Shown: positions 1 through 6,809, counted from the stretch's first letter. The stretch is DNA of 13,960 bases from an uncultured Peptococcaceae bacterium (GCA_938044045.1 CALIQN010000064.1:1-13960), one strand, 5' to 3'. Notes: a model not told the origin generated them from the letters alone. Numbers and translations: made by a program.

Positions 1-2
1 AT

Positions 3-464
3 ACTGGAAAAGGCTATAATTCTAGTATTTTTGAAGCCCTAGAAGCACCAGAATGTAAAGGAATTCTCTTTTTTATGACTGAGAGTTCTATGACAAGTGC
101 TCAAACTTGTAAAGAAATCGCCTATGCTGATAGCCCAAATGTTAAACAAACCCATAATTTTGGCTTAGCATTAACAATCGTGGAATTGTTTGATTTAGAA
201 GATCATGATAGAGAAAAGTGGGTAGAGGGAGAGCTTTATCAAAAGTTTAAGGAAGTTCATCTTAGCCCTGAAGAATTCAACCGTATTGAAAAATATCGCA
301 TGAAGTATAATACACGTTTGGATAGCCAAGAAACGAGGTATGATTTGGCAAAGACGATTTTAGATGCAACCAAACAATATGAAGCAGAGTATGTAGACTT
401 CAATGCAGATAGTACATTATTCTATGACGCTATTGTCAAAAAAGTTGCTAAACAAGTTTATTAA
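3..464 (+). CDS. C-terminal part of an unidentified protein (5' end outside window)
   Basis: The frame is open from the left window edge, so the first in-window ATG (position 75) is probably internal and not the start. About 153 residues are visible before the TAA stop. They begin with TGKGYNSSIFEALE and continue through a hydrophobic strand (KGILFFMTES), a Ser/Thr-rich turn (SSMTSAQTCKE), and a charged, mostly helical tail ending in VAKQVY. There is no membrane segment or signal peptide, so a soluble cytoplasmic protein is likely. Composition and codon use match the neighbouring genes. I do not recognise the family: the glycine-rich start and following strand could be the last part of an enzyme domain, but no diagnostic motif is visible. 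No hairpin terminator lies between its stop and the promoter at 471. That this is coding is fairly sure; its function is unknown. Confidence 0.8.
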   Translation, partial: TGKGYNSSIFEALEAPECKGILFFMTESSMTSAQTCKEIAYADSPNVKQTHNFGLALTIVELFDLEDHDREKWVEGELYQKFKEVHLSPEEFNRIEKYRMKYNTRLDSQETRYDLAKTILDATKQYEAEYVDFNADSTLFYDAIVKKVAKQVY

Positions 465-470
465 ATTTCA

Positions 471-499
471 TTGACTAACTTATTTTGATATGGTACAAT
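471..499 (+). promoter_or_regulatory. Sigma-A-type promoter of the riboswitch-CDF unit
   Basis: The -35 box TTGACT (471-476) and -10 box TACAAT (494-499) are separated by exactly 17 bp. A TG at 491-492 gives an extended -10. Transcription should begin near 505-507, at the start of the structured leader. It lies directly after the stop of the previous gene. Confidence 0.8.
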
Positions 500-502
500 T
501 TC

Positions 503-589
503 TTTATTGAACAGACTGGAGTTAATCTGAGGTCGGGTCGAAAGACAGTGAGCGTATCACGGGACAATAAACCGTGATACGCTTTTTTT
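503..589 (+). promoter_or_regulatory. NiCo (czcD-type) riboswitch candidate with expression platform
   Basis: The leader between the promoter and the CDF gene folds as a four-helix junction. P1 pairs TTTATTG (503-509) with CAATAAA (565-571). P2 pairs CAGA (512-515) with TCTG (526-529). P3 is a short GTC/GAC hairpin with a GAAA loop (537-546). P4 pairs GTGA (548-551) with TCAC (557-560). G-rich joining segments (531-537 and 561-563) sit where NiCo riboswitches carry their metal-binding guanines. The 3' strand of P4 is also part of the terminator 5' arm, and the 3' strand of P1 lies in the terminator loop, so aptamer and terminator exclude each other. In the known NiCo class, Co(II) or Ni(II) binding disrupts the terminator and turns on an efflux gene. 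The fold and downstream gene are visible; class and ligand are inferred from the resemblance. Confidence 0.7.
552..589 (+). terminator. Riboswitch-controlled intrinsic terminator
   Basis: A perfect 11-bp stem pairs GCGTATCACGG (552-562) with CCGTGATACGC (572-582) across a 9-nt loop, followed by seven T residues (583-589). It lies just upstream of the CDF ribosome binding site, so termination here would block the exporter. The 5' arm overlaps helix P4 of the aptamer. Confidence 0.9.
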
Positions 590-611
590 ATTTTTTAGGA
601 GGAAGAAAACA

Positions 612-1469
612 ATGGATCAATATCAAAAAGTGAGTAAAATCTTAACCGTTATTTTGTTGCTTAATTTATTGGTAGCTGGCATTAAGATTGCCTTAGGTCT
701 TTTTGTAGATAGCCAAAGTATTTTTTCTGATGGAGTACATTCTATCAGTGATGGTCTAGGAAATGTTGTTGGTTTGGCAGGGATTAGTTTAGCGAAACGC
801 CCAAAGGATGAAGCGCACCCTTATGGTCATGGCAAGTATGAAGCGATTTTTGGTTTAGTGATAGGTGCTTTACTTCTCTTTTTAGGTGGACGTATTTTTC
901 TTAATAGTTTAAATACTGTACTTGAGCCTAAAGTGATTAATATTACTTGGAGTGCTGTGATGATTATGGTAGCAACCTTAGTAGTCAATCTTGGTATTAG
1001 TACCTATGAGTCAAGGATAGGAAAGCGCTTAGATAGTACGATTTTGATTTCTGATGCAAAACATACAAGATCGGATTGTTACATTACGATAGGGGTACTA
1101 GTGGGTTTAGTTTTGATGCTATTTGGTTTGCCTAGTATTGTTGACGGGATTGTTGGTTTTGTGGTTGTTGGCTTTATTTTTTACGGGGCTTATGAGGTAC
1201 TAACAAATAATATTAATTTATTGTTAGATAGTAAAAAAGTCGATGAAGAAGAAGTGATGGAGGTTGTAAAAACTTTTGAGGAGATTAAAGGTGTGCATAA
1301 TATTCGTTCACGAGGCTTGAATCAAAATGTATTTTTAGATATGCATATTTTAGTGGATAAGGAGATGAGTGTCGCTGAGAGTCATCACTTGGAGCATAAA
1401 ATAAGGGAAAAAATCAAAGCCATTTATGGTAAACACAGTGAAATTTTAGTGCATGTTGAGCCTTATTAG
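612..1469 (+). CDS. Cation diffusion facilitator (CDF) metal efflux protein
   Basis: Membrane exporter that moves divalent metal ions out of the cytoplasm, normally in exchange for protons. At 285 aa it is a typical CDF length. The N-terminal ~200 residues carry about six membrane segments. The transport-site motifs are in TM2 (SDGVHSISD; D40, H43, D47) and TM5 (SDAKHTRSD; D148, H151, D155), with the family loop HPYGHGKYE at 69-77. Residues ~205-285 form the ferredoxin-like cytoplasmic metal-sensing domain (VHNIRSRG, DMHILVD, AESHHLEHKI). The ATG is preceded by AGGAGGA (597-603). The gene stands alone behind the riboswitch and terminator, so its expression should be metal-induced. Motifs alone do not settle whether Zn, Fe, Mn, Co or Ni is exported; the leader favours Co/Ni. 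The family call is very secure, the substrate is inferred. Confidence 0.95.
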   Translation: MDQYQKVSKILTVILLLNLLVAGIKIALGLFVDSQSIFSDGVHSISDGLGNVVGLAGISLAKRPKDEAHPYGHGKYEAIFGLVIGALLLFLGGRIFLNSLNTVLEPKVINITWSAVMIMVATLVVNLGISTYESRIGKRLDSTILISDAKHTRSDCYITIGVLVGLVLMLFGLPSIVDGIVGFVVVGFIFYGAYEVLTNNINLLLDSKKVDEEEVMEVVKTFEEIKGVHNIRSRGLNQNVFLDMHILVDKEMSVAESHHLEHKIREKIKAIYGKHSEILVHVEPY

Positions 1470-1478
1470 GGATAAGAA

Positions 1479-1504
1479 AAGCCTCCTTAGTTTAAAGGAG
1501 GCTT
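1479..1504. terminator. Bidirectional terminator between convergent genes
   Basis: AAGCCTCCTT (1479-1488) pairs perfectly with AAGGAGGCTT (1495-1504) across a 6-nt loop. Read on the minus strand the stem is followed by a short T-rich tail; on the plus strand a T-rich stretch follows after a few bases. It sits between the CDF stop and the last codon of the convergent PH-domain gene, so it can end both transcripts. Confidence 0.8.
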
Positions 1505-2972
1505 AATTGTTTTTCATAAGGTCAATTAGTGGAGATAATTCTTCTTTTGAATAGTAGCCAAATCGACTAGGTGATCCTGAGCCCATAATCGCAACTTGAG
1601 CACGATAGAGATTGAAATATCGACTGGTGATTGGGGCATAGAAAAATACTTGTTCAATTCGTTTAGGTAGGATAAGGGTAGTGGTTTTATCAAAATCTCC
1701 TTTTACAAAGGTGTAGAGCTTTTCTGTTGCTAGGAAGCTATTGGTACGCCAAGTCGCATAGCTTTTGATTAGAAGGTAGCATAGTAACGGAACAATGGGA
1801 TAATACCAAGAGGTTTGAAAAAGGTAAAGGGCTGATATAAGAAGGATAAGAAAGACTGGTAATTTTTCTAAATAGTAGATGACTAAGCTTTTTTTGATTT
1901 GTCTTGGTAGATTTTCTTCAAGAGAATATTCCGGTAAAATAATTGCTAAAGTATGTAAGACTTCGGACTTTGGTGCTTGAAGCAGAATATGTGGTTTTTC
2001 GTTTTTTTCATCATTTAGCCCAATATTAACAGCTTCAACGCTTACATAATTAAAGAGACGTGCGAGAAAACCTTGACGTAAGATGATAGCATGGATTTTC
2101 TCTAAAGGGAGAGCATAGTTTTTATGTGTGATTAGACCATGTGTGAGTAAAATAGCATTTTCTGTACGTTTAATGGAAAAGCGAGCTGTTGAGAGATAGG
2201 TTGATACCATACTTTGTCCCCAAAGGAATAGGGCTAAAAGGACAAAGCCAAGCTTCAAATAGTCATTTGAGGCTAAATTTAGATATTGCCAAAAACTTGG
2301 TGGCAGGGTATCAAAGAGAAATTTTTGCGCTAAAAAAATCATTAGGGCAACAATAGGAAGCATGAGTTGACGCCATGAAGTATTTAAAATAGTATGGCGA
2401 ATCACTTCTTTTTGGCTATAGATTTTTTCATAAAGAATTGAGCGATTTGAATTATCCGTAGATGTTGGATTTTCTGAACTGTTTGAAAACGTACTGAGTT
2501 CACTTTTTAGCCAATTGGCTTGTTTAGGTGCAAGAAATAATTGCATATCAGTCTTATAGGCTGTAACACTGGTATTGGTATTTAGGGAAATTTTATAGAG
2601 TCCGCAGATTTTCTGTAGGAGGTTTTGACTGAGATTAATATTAGAAATATCTTTTTTTGCCAGTACAAGTGTTGATTTTTTTAAGCGATTGACTTGCATA
2701 GTTAAGGTATCTTTTTCTAAAATATAGCTAGTGAGATACCATTTACGCCAAGAGAAAAAGAGGATAATAACTAAAACAAGTAAAAAAGCCCCTAGAATAT
2801 AAAAAATGCCTTGGGAGAGAAGAGAAAGAAAGTTACCTTCTTTAATGCTGAAGTAGACTTCTTTTAGAGTATCTAAGTTGGTAATGATAGAGATAAGGAT
2901 GAGGTAAAAACTTGTCCCCAATTCACTAATGATCATTAGAGGATGATTTTTAAACATTATCTTTTCAGACAT
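1503..2972 (-). CDS. YdbT-like membrane protein with bacterial PH (DUF304) domains
   Basis: A 489-residue membrane protein of the YdbT type: tandem bacterial PH-like domains (bPH2/DUF304), each following a pair of hydrophobic helices. Helix pairs occur near residues 15-35 and 55-75, 205-225 and 240-260, and 370-410. Soluble PH-like blocks lie between and after them, including YLTSYILEKDTLTM, FSIKRTENAILLTHG with LPLEKIHAIILRQGFLARLFNYVSVEAVN, and the final YTFVKGDFDKTTTLILPKRIEQV. The role of the family is not settled; it is membrane-associated. I chose the ATG at 2972 (MSEKIMFKN) because GGAGG lies 7 nt upstream and it begins one base after the preceding stop. A longer frame to 3041 would overlap the upstream gene by 68 bp and lacks support. 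It is cotranscribed with the YdbS-like gene. Confidence 0.88.
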   Translation of the reverse strand: MSEKIMFKNHPLMIISELGTSFYLILISIITNLDTLKEVYFSIKEGNFLSLLSQGIFYILGAFLLVLVIILFFSWRKWYLTSYILEKDTLTMQVNRLKKSTLVLAKKDISNINLSQNLLQKICGLYKISLNTNTSVTAYKTDMQLFLAPKQANWLKSELSTFSNSSENPTSTDNSNRSILYEKIYSQKEVIRHTILNTSWRQLMLPIVALMIFLAQKFLFDTLPPSFWQYLNLASNDYLKLGFVLLALFLWGQSMVSTYLSTARFSIKRTENAILLTHGLITHKNYALPLEKIHAIILRQGFLARLFNYVSVEAVNIGLNDEKNEKPHILLQAPKSEVLHTLAIILPEYSLEENLPRQIKKSLVIYYLEKLPVFLILLISALYLFQTSWYYPIVPLLCYLLIKSYATWRTNSFLATEKLYTFVKGDFDKTTTLILPKRIEQVFFYAPITSRYFNLYRAQVAIMGSGSPSRFGYYSKEELSPLIDLMKNN

Positions 2973-2973
2973 A

Positions 2974-3456
2974 TTAGACCTCCAAGATAGCTTGATTGAC
3001 TTTTTTGCTGAGTTCTTTTGAAAGGTAATCTGCCTCATCATTTTTAAGATAACTTATGGTTAGGCTACTTCCAGCACTCATTAGTAAGATAGATTTTAGA
3101 TGGAATAGACGCATAAGTGGATTAGAGGTGAGTTCAACTTTTTGTAGACGCTCAATAGGGAGGTAGGCTTCAGAAATGGTGAAATAGCCTTTTTTTGTAT
3201 AGATAAAAGGTTCGTTTATTTCGTAACGATAATAATGGTACCCTAAGGTAGGTTTAAAAATAAGCTGAACAAAGCATAAAAAGAGAATTAGTCCAAAACA
3301 GATATTATAGATGGTTTGAAATAGATTACTTAAGTCATTTTGTATGATAATGTAGTAAATGAGGCCACCAAGTGCGCCAAAGAAAAGCATAATTAATAGG
3401 GAAGAAATAAAGAAGAATTTTTTAACATCTGGATGTAAGTGTTTAATTTTACTCAA
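2974..3456 (-). CDS. YdbS-like membrane protein with one bacterial PH (DUF304) domain
   Basis: About 160 residues: a short cytoplasmic start, two membrane helices (about 13-35 and 45-64), then one bPH2/DUF304 domain with the sequence YHYYRYEINEPFIYTKKGYF and the typical strand AYLPIERLQKVELTSNPLMRLFHLKSI. YdbS-like and YdbT-like proteins are commonly encoded side by side, as here, where the next gene starts one base after this stop. They probably act as a pair in the membrane; their biochemical role is not established. The start is uncertain. The in-frame TTG at 3456 directly abuts its AGGAG, with no spacer, and the frame is closed just upstream. An ATT codon three codons downstream would have a better distance to GGAG. 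The family assignment is good; the exact N-terminus is not. Confidence 0.85.
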   Translation of the reverse strand: MSKIKHLHPDVKKFFFISSLLIMLFFGALGGLIYYIIIQNDLSNLFQTIYNICFGLILFLCFVQLIFKPTLGYHYYRYEINEPFIYTKKGYFTISEAYLPIERLQKVELTSNPLMRLFHLKSILLMSAGSSLTISYLKNDEADYLSKELSKKVNQAILEV

Positions 3457-3482
3457 CTCCTAAAAATTTATGGTATCAGGAA

Positions 3483-3511
3483 AGTATAGCATTTATCTTT
3501 TTATCTGACTA
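3483..3511 (-). promoter_or_regulatory. Promoter of the minus-strand PH-domain operon
   Basis: Read on the minus strand, TAGTCA (3511-3506) and TATACT (3488-3483) are spaced by 17 bp, with TG one base before the -10 giving an extended -10. Transcription would start near 3476, about 20 nt before the YdbS-like start. It overlaps the upstream region of radC. Confidence 0.65.
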
Positions 3512-3527
3512 GAGGAGATAGACTGTG

Positions 3528-4226
3528 ATGAAACAAAACATAAAAGCCTTGCCAGAAGAGCTTAGACCACGAGAAAAACTATTGCTTTTTGGAGAAAATA
3601 CGCTAAGTGATAGTGAACTTTTAGCGATTTTACTTCAGAGTGGCACAAAAGAGAAAAATGTCATTGACTTAGCCCAAGAAGTACTGATTCAAAGTAAGGG
3701 TTTGATGGGCTTAGGTGAGATGACAATGGCAAGTCTTTCTGAGATTAATGGAATAGGTATCAGTAAGGCTTGCACAATTCTCAGTATGGTTGAGTTATCT
3801 CGTCGTTTGAATTCTATGGGATTTGCTCAAAAAATGAAGATCAGGCATCCCAAAGAAGTTGTGCCTATCTTTTTAAGAATGGTGACCAGTTGGTGGCAAG
3901 AGAGCTTTATGGTGGTGTATCTGGATAAGGCAATGCAGGTGATTGGTAAACAGGAATTATTTAAGGGGCAAGAAAATTTAGTTATGTTTACCCCAAAGTT
4001 TATCTATCAAGAGGCTTTAAGACACAAAGCGAATGGCATTATCATCGCTCATACCCATCCTAGTGGCTTGCTTATGCCTAGTCAAGCGGATATAAAGGCA
4101 ACAAAGACACTCAAAGAAGCGGGAGATATCATAGATATTACACTCTTAGATCATCTCATTTTAAACCGTACAGGAGAATACTATAGTTTTTTAGAAAATG
4201 GGCTGGTTTTGGAGAAATTAAGATGA
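3528..4226 (+). CDS. radC: RadC family JAB/MPN-domain protein
   Basis: A 232-residue RadC homologue, the usual length. The N-terminal ~85 residues match the helix-hairpin-helix part (LRPREKLLLFGENTLSDSELLAILLQSG, then LSEINGIGISKA). The C-terminal JAB1/MPN-like domain holds the zinc-metalloprotease-like signature HTHPSG (H175, H177, S179) with D188 in MPSQADI, followed by LLDHLIL. Despite the name, a direct role in DNA repair is doubtful in this family; the visible fold suggests a metal-dependent hydrolase. GAGGAG (3512-3517) is 10 nt before the chosen ATG; a GTG one codon earlier (3525) is also possible. It is divergent from the PH operon and shares its short upstream region. I found no convincing own promoter. 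The second helix shows TWWQESFMVVYLDKAMQVI, as in family members. Confidence 0.93.
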   Translation: MKQNIKALPEELRPREKLLLFGENTLSDSELLAILLQSGTKEKNVIDLAQEVLIQSKGLMGLGEMTMASLSEINGIGISKACTILSMVELSRRLNSMGFAQKMKIRHPKEVVPIFLRMVTSWWQESFMVVYLDKAMQVIGKQELFKGQENLVMFTPKFIYQEALRHKANGIIIAHTHPSGLLMPSQADIKATKTLKEAGDIIDITLLDHLILNRTGEYYSFLENGLVLEKLR

Positions 4227-4228
4227 TG

Positions 4229-4249
4229 AGGCTTTAAAGACTAGCCTTT
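4229..4249 (+). terminator. Weak hairpin after radC
   Basis: AGGCT (4229-4233) can pair with AGCCT (4243-4247) across a 9-nt loop, followed by TTTATAATT. The stem is only 5-6 bp and the T tract is short, so termination would be partial at best. Confidence 0.3.
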
Positions 4250-4253
4250 ATAA

Positions 4254-4283
4254 TTGACGTGGGTAAGCTATTTGTGGTAAATT
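4254..4283 (+). promoter_or_regulatory. Promoter of the CBS-ACT-UPF0210 operon
   Basis: TTGACG (4254-4259) and TAAATT (4278-4283) are 18 bp apart, and TGG directly before the -10 makes it an extended -10. Transcription near 4290 would leave a leader of about 45 nt. It is the only good promoter seen before the eight co-directional genes that follow. Confidence 0.6.
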
Positions 4284-4288
4284 CTATG

Positions 4289-4335
4289 TACCATAAAGTT
4301 TTATTATAGTTCAATCTTGAGAGGCGGTTATGGTA
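4289..4335 (+). promoter_or_regulatory. Inverted repeat enclosing the ribosome binding site of the CBS gene
   Basis: TACCATAA (4289-4296) is an exact inverted repeat of TTATGGTA (4328-4335). The 31-nt loop contains the GAGGCGG binding site (4321-4327), and the 3' arm ends on the A of the start codon. In the mRNA this stem could occlude initiation. Pairing is visible; any regulatory use is inferred, and an 8-bp match could be chance. Confidence 0.35.
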
Positions 4336-4793
4336 TGGAAAAGATAAAAAATATTATGGAGAAGGATGTTTTTGTCGCTAGTGAAAACAACAATATAGGG
4401 GAAATTCTACATATTTTAGTGGAACATAAGACAAGTGGTTTACCAATTGTTAATGATCAAGGGGTTTTAGTTGGCTTCATCAGTGATGGTGATATTATGA
4501 AATTTATTGCCAAACAAGATCCTCGAATTATAGATATGACCAGTTTTATTACAGCTTGGTATGATGAAGAAAGTTTTGATAAAAAGATGCAAGATTTATT
4601 CAAAATAAATGTTATGGAACTAGCAACGACAAAAGTCATTGATGTTGATATAGATGATGAAGTTGATGAAGTTGCTCGTACTTTAGGCAAAAAGAAGATT
4701 AAAAAAGTACCTGTTGTGGAAAATGGAAAAATAGTCGGTATTGTCAGCCGTTCTATGATTATCCGTTACATTGTTGCACAACATTTACGTTAA
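4335..4793 (+). CDS. Tandem CBS-domain protein
   Basis: A 152-residue soluble protein made almost wholly of two CBS modules, a Bateman pair that usually binds adenosine-type ligands (AMP, ATP, SAM). The first (about 5-60) contains IMEKDVFVASENNNIGEI, TSGLPIVNDQG and LVGFISDGDIMKFI. The second (about 93-150) contains VMELATTKVIDVDIDDEV, IKKVPVVENG and IVGIVSRSMIIRYI. Each carries the GXXS/D-D or S-R signature after the last strand. An ~30-residue linker (DPRIIDMTSFITAWYDEESFDKKM) separates them. The start at 4335 is chosen for GAGGCGG 7 nt upstream; a TTG at 4317 would extend the frame but lacks a binding site. As first gene of the operon and with no catalytic domain, it likely senses a nucleotide and acts on a partner, perhaps the ACT or UPF0210 product. 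That partnership is inference. Confidence 0.92.
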   Translation: MEKIKNIMEKDVFVASENNNIGEILHILVEHKTSGLPIVNDQGVLVGFISDGDIMKFIAKQDPRIIDMTSFITAWYDEESFDKKMQDLFKINVMELATTKVIDVDIDDEVDEVARTLGKKKIKKVPVVENGKIVGIVSRSMIIRYIVAQHLR

Positions 4794-4808
4794 GATAAGG
4801 GTGAAAAT

Positions 4809-5093
4809 ATGGAATTAACACAAAGTAAAGCAATTATAACAGTATTAGGTAAGGATAGACGTGGTGTTATAGCACGTGTTTCTACACTTTTAGCAGATTA
4901 TGATGTTAATATCTTAGATATCAAGCAAACGATTATTGGAGAGTATTTCAATATGATTATGATTGTTGATATTGCTGATGCTAAAGTTGAACTTTCAACG
5001 TTAAAAGAAGATTTGGAAGCCTTAGGGAAAGAAATTGCTATGAAAATAACTTGTCAGCATGAAGATATATTCCAATTTATGCATAGAATCTAG
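4809..5093 (+). CDS. ACT domain protein, UPF0237 family
   Basis: 94 residues forming a single ACT domain with a short tail. The start TQSKAIITVLGKDRRGVIARVSTLLADYDVNILDIKQT is the classic beta-alpha-beta ACT pattern with the ligand-contact loop GKDRRGVIA, as in GcvR-like and UPF0237 proteins. The second half (MIMIVDIADAKVELSTLKEDLEALGKEIAMKITCQHEDIFQFMHRI) gives the remaining strands and helix. ACT domains bind amino acids or related small molecules, usually as dimers, and regulate a partner. It lies 15 bp after the CBS gene and 14 bp before UPF0210. The UPF0237/UPF0210 neighbour pair recurs in Bacillota, for example in streptococci, which supports a shared function. The family is sure; the ligand is unknown. 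Its upstream AAGGGTGA is a modest binding site. Confidence 0.93.
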   Translation: MELTQSKAIITVLGKDRRGVIARVSTLLADYDVNILDIKQTIIGEYFNMIMIVDIADAKVELSTLKEDLEALGKEIAMKITCQHEDIFQFMHRI

Positions 5094-5107
5094 GATAGGA
5101 GGCAGTA

Positions 5108-6475
5108 ATGTCAATAACCATTTCAACTTCTGAGATATTAGAAACCATTCATATGATCAGCGAGGAAAACCTTGATATTCGTACCACAACCATGGGGATT
5201 TCTTTGCGTGATTGTGCTGATAGTGATGTGGATAAGGCTAGTCAGAAAATTTATGATAAAATTACAAGATTAGCGGAAAATCTTGTGAGTACAGGAGATA
5301 AGATTTCTAAAGAATTTGGGATACCTATTATTAATAAGCGTATCTCTGTCACACCAATTTCAATTATTGGGGAGTCCTGTGAAAAAAAAGACTATGTTAA
5401 ATTAGCAAAGGCGTTAGACAGAGCAGCAAAAGCAGTTGGGGTAAACTTCATCGGTGGTTATTCTGCTTTAGTACAAAAAGGAATGACCGTAGGAGATGAA
5501 GCTTTTTTACGTTCTATTCCAGAAGCGCTTAGTGTAACGGATCTAGTATGTTCCTCTGTTAATGTTGGTAGCAGTAAGGCTGGTATCAATATGGATGCTG
5601 TAAGACTACTAGGTCAGATTATAAAAGAAACTGCCCAATTGACCAAAGATAGTGATGGTTTGGGTTGTGCAAAGTTTGTTGCTTTTTGTAACGCTGTTGA
5701 GGATAATCCTTTTATGGCAGGCGCCTTTCATGGTGTTGGTGAACGTGAGGTTGTTTTAAATATTGGTGTCAGTGGTCCTGGTGTGGTATTAAATGCGATT
5801 AAAGGCAAGGAAAATCTAAGCTTTGGTGAGCTTTCCAATGCGATTAAAAACATGGCATTTAAAATTACACGTTCTGGAGAAATGGTTGGACGTATCGCGG
5901 CAGAACGTCTAGGAATACCTTTTGGTATTATAGATCTTTCTTTAGCACCAACACCTGCTGTTGGAGATTCTGTTGCAGATATATTAGAAGCCATTGGTCT
6001 TGAACGTTGCGGTACCCATGGTACAACAGCAGCTTTAGCAATGCTAAATGATGCCGTTAAAAAAGGTGGCGCTATGGCATCCTCTCATGTAGGGGGCTTA
6101 AGTGGCGCATTTATTCCTGTTAGTGAAGATGCCAATATGATACGTGCTGTGGAAGATGGAGCCTTGGACCTCAATAAATTAGAAGCAATGACTTGTGTGT
6201 GTTCAGTGGGGATTGATATGGTTGCGATTCCTGGCGATACAAGTGCTGAGACAATTTCTGCTATTATTGCTGATGAAGCAGCGATAGGTATGATTAATAA
6301 AAAGACAACAGCTGTGCGAGTTATTCCTGTACCAAATAAAAAAGTAGGAGAAATGGTTGAATTTGGTGGACTTTTGGGACATGCACCAATTATGGCAGTC
6401 AATCCTTTTCATGCTAAAGTATTTATTGACCGTAAAGGACAAATTCCACCACCAATTCATGCATTAAATAATTAA
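5108..6475 (+). CDS. UPF0210 (DUF711, PFL-like) family protein
   Basis: 455 residues, full length for UPF0210/DUF711. It begins with ISTSEILETIHMISEENLDIRTTTMGISLRDCADSD and continues with family-like blocks VNFIGGYSALVQKGMT, CSSVNVGSSKAGINMDAV, GLGCAKFVAFCNAVEDNPFMAGAFHGVGE and the Gly-rich GVSGPGVVLNAI. Later come SLAPTPAVGDSVADILEAIGLERCGTHGTTAALAMLNDAVKKGG and the closing GGLLGHAPIMAVN. It is soluble, with no membrane helices. The fold is related to the pyruvate formate-lyase/anaerobic ribonucleotide reductase barrel, but I see no glycyl-radical motif, and the reaction is not established. AGGAGG lies just upstream of the ATG. Placement after ACT and CBS proteins suggests that activity responds to an amino acid and an adenylate. 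Family very sure, function unknown. Confidence 0.95.
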   Translation: MSITISTSEILETIHMISEENLDIRTTTMGISLRDCADSDVDKASQKIYDKITRLAENLVSTGDKISKEFGIPIINKRISVTPISIIGESCEKKDYVKLAKALDRAAKAVGVNFIGGYSALVQKGMTVGDEAFLRSIPEALSVTDLVCSSVNVGSSKAGINMDAVRLLGQIIKETAQLTKDSDGLGCAKFVAFCNAVEDNPFMAGAFHGVGEREVVLNIGVSGPGVVLNAIKGKENLSFGELSNAIKNMAFKITRSGEMVGRIAAERLGIPFGIIDLSLAPTPAVGDSVADILEAIGLERCGTHGTTAALAMLNDAVKKGGAMASSHVGGLSGAFIPVSEDANMIRAVEDGALDLNKLEAMTCVCSVGIDMVAIPGDTSAETISAIIADEAAIGMINKKTTAVRVIPVPNKKVGEMVEFGGLLGHAPIMAVNPFHAKVFIDRKGQIPPPIHALNN

Positions 6476-6476
6476 A

Positions 6477-6800
6477 ATGAAATTTAAAAAAAAGAATGAA
6501 CAGGAAAAAAAACAAAAACAACAGGAGAAAAGAGCTAAAAAAGAAGAAAAAACAAAAGAAATTGTTATTGCGATGGAAAAGGCGAGGCTTTATGAGTATG
6601 CGCTTTATGCAGAGCATCCTTTTCAGTTGCTTTTGATGAATTTTTTGATTGGATTGTTTAGAGGTTTAGGGAGTACAGTAGGTTTAGCGATTGTACTGAT
6701 GATACTCTATTATCTCTTTAAGGAAGCTATACGCTCAGATATTCCCTACCTTAGTGAGATATTAGAAAATCTCTTAAATCAATATAATCAGTTCAAGTAG
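6477..6800 (+). CDS. DUF5665 small membrane protein
   Basis: 107 residues. The first ~30 are extremely Lys/Glu/Gln-rich (KKNEQEKKQKQQEKRAKKEEK), probably helical and cytoplasmic. A DUF5665-like block follows: EYALYAEHPFQLLLMNFLIGLFRGLGSTVGLAIVLMILYYLF, containing one or two membrane-inserted segments (about 50-82), then an amphipathic tail. Family members are small membrane proteins of unknown function. The ATG begins one base after the UPF0210 stop and has no clear Shine-Dalgarno of its own, so it is probably translated by coupling. It sits just before lspA, so a role at the membrane or in envelope maintenance is possible but unproven. Confidence 0.82.
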   Translation: MKFKKKNEQEKKQKQQEKRAKKEEKTKEIVIAMEKARLYEYALYAEHPFQLLLMNFLIGLFRGLGSTVGLAIVLMILYYLFKEAIRSDIPYLSEILENLLNQYNQFK

Positions 6801-6809
6801 GAGGGGAAG

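Noticed and set aside
1503..3041. Longer YdbT-like reading frame starting at 3041
   Set aside because: It would overlap the upstream PH gene by 68 bp and add a 23-residue non-hydrophobic extension. The ATG at 2972 has a proper GGAGG and follows the previous stop by one base.
3448..3476. Possible plus-strand promoter for radC (TTTACT / TGGTAT, 17 bp)
   Set aside because: The -10 matches the consensus at only three positions and lacks an extended -10, so it is no better than chance in AT-rich DNA.
4457..4690. Minus-strand 77-codon frame in the CBS gene
   Set aside because: Ser/Ile-rich shadow of a clear two-CBS-domain protein.
5728..6617. Several minus-strand open frames opposite UPF0210 and the DUF5665 gene
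   Set aside because: Their translations are low-complexity (Ser/Ile/Pro- or Phe-rich), carry no motifs, and mirror strongly coding plus-strand genes.
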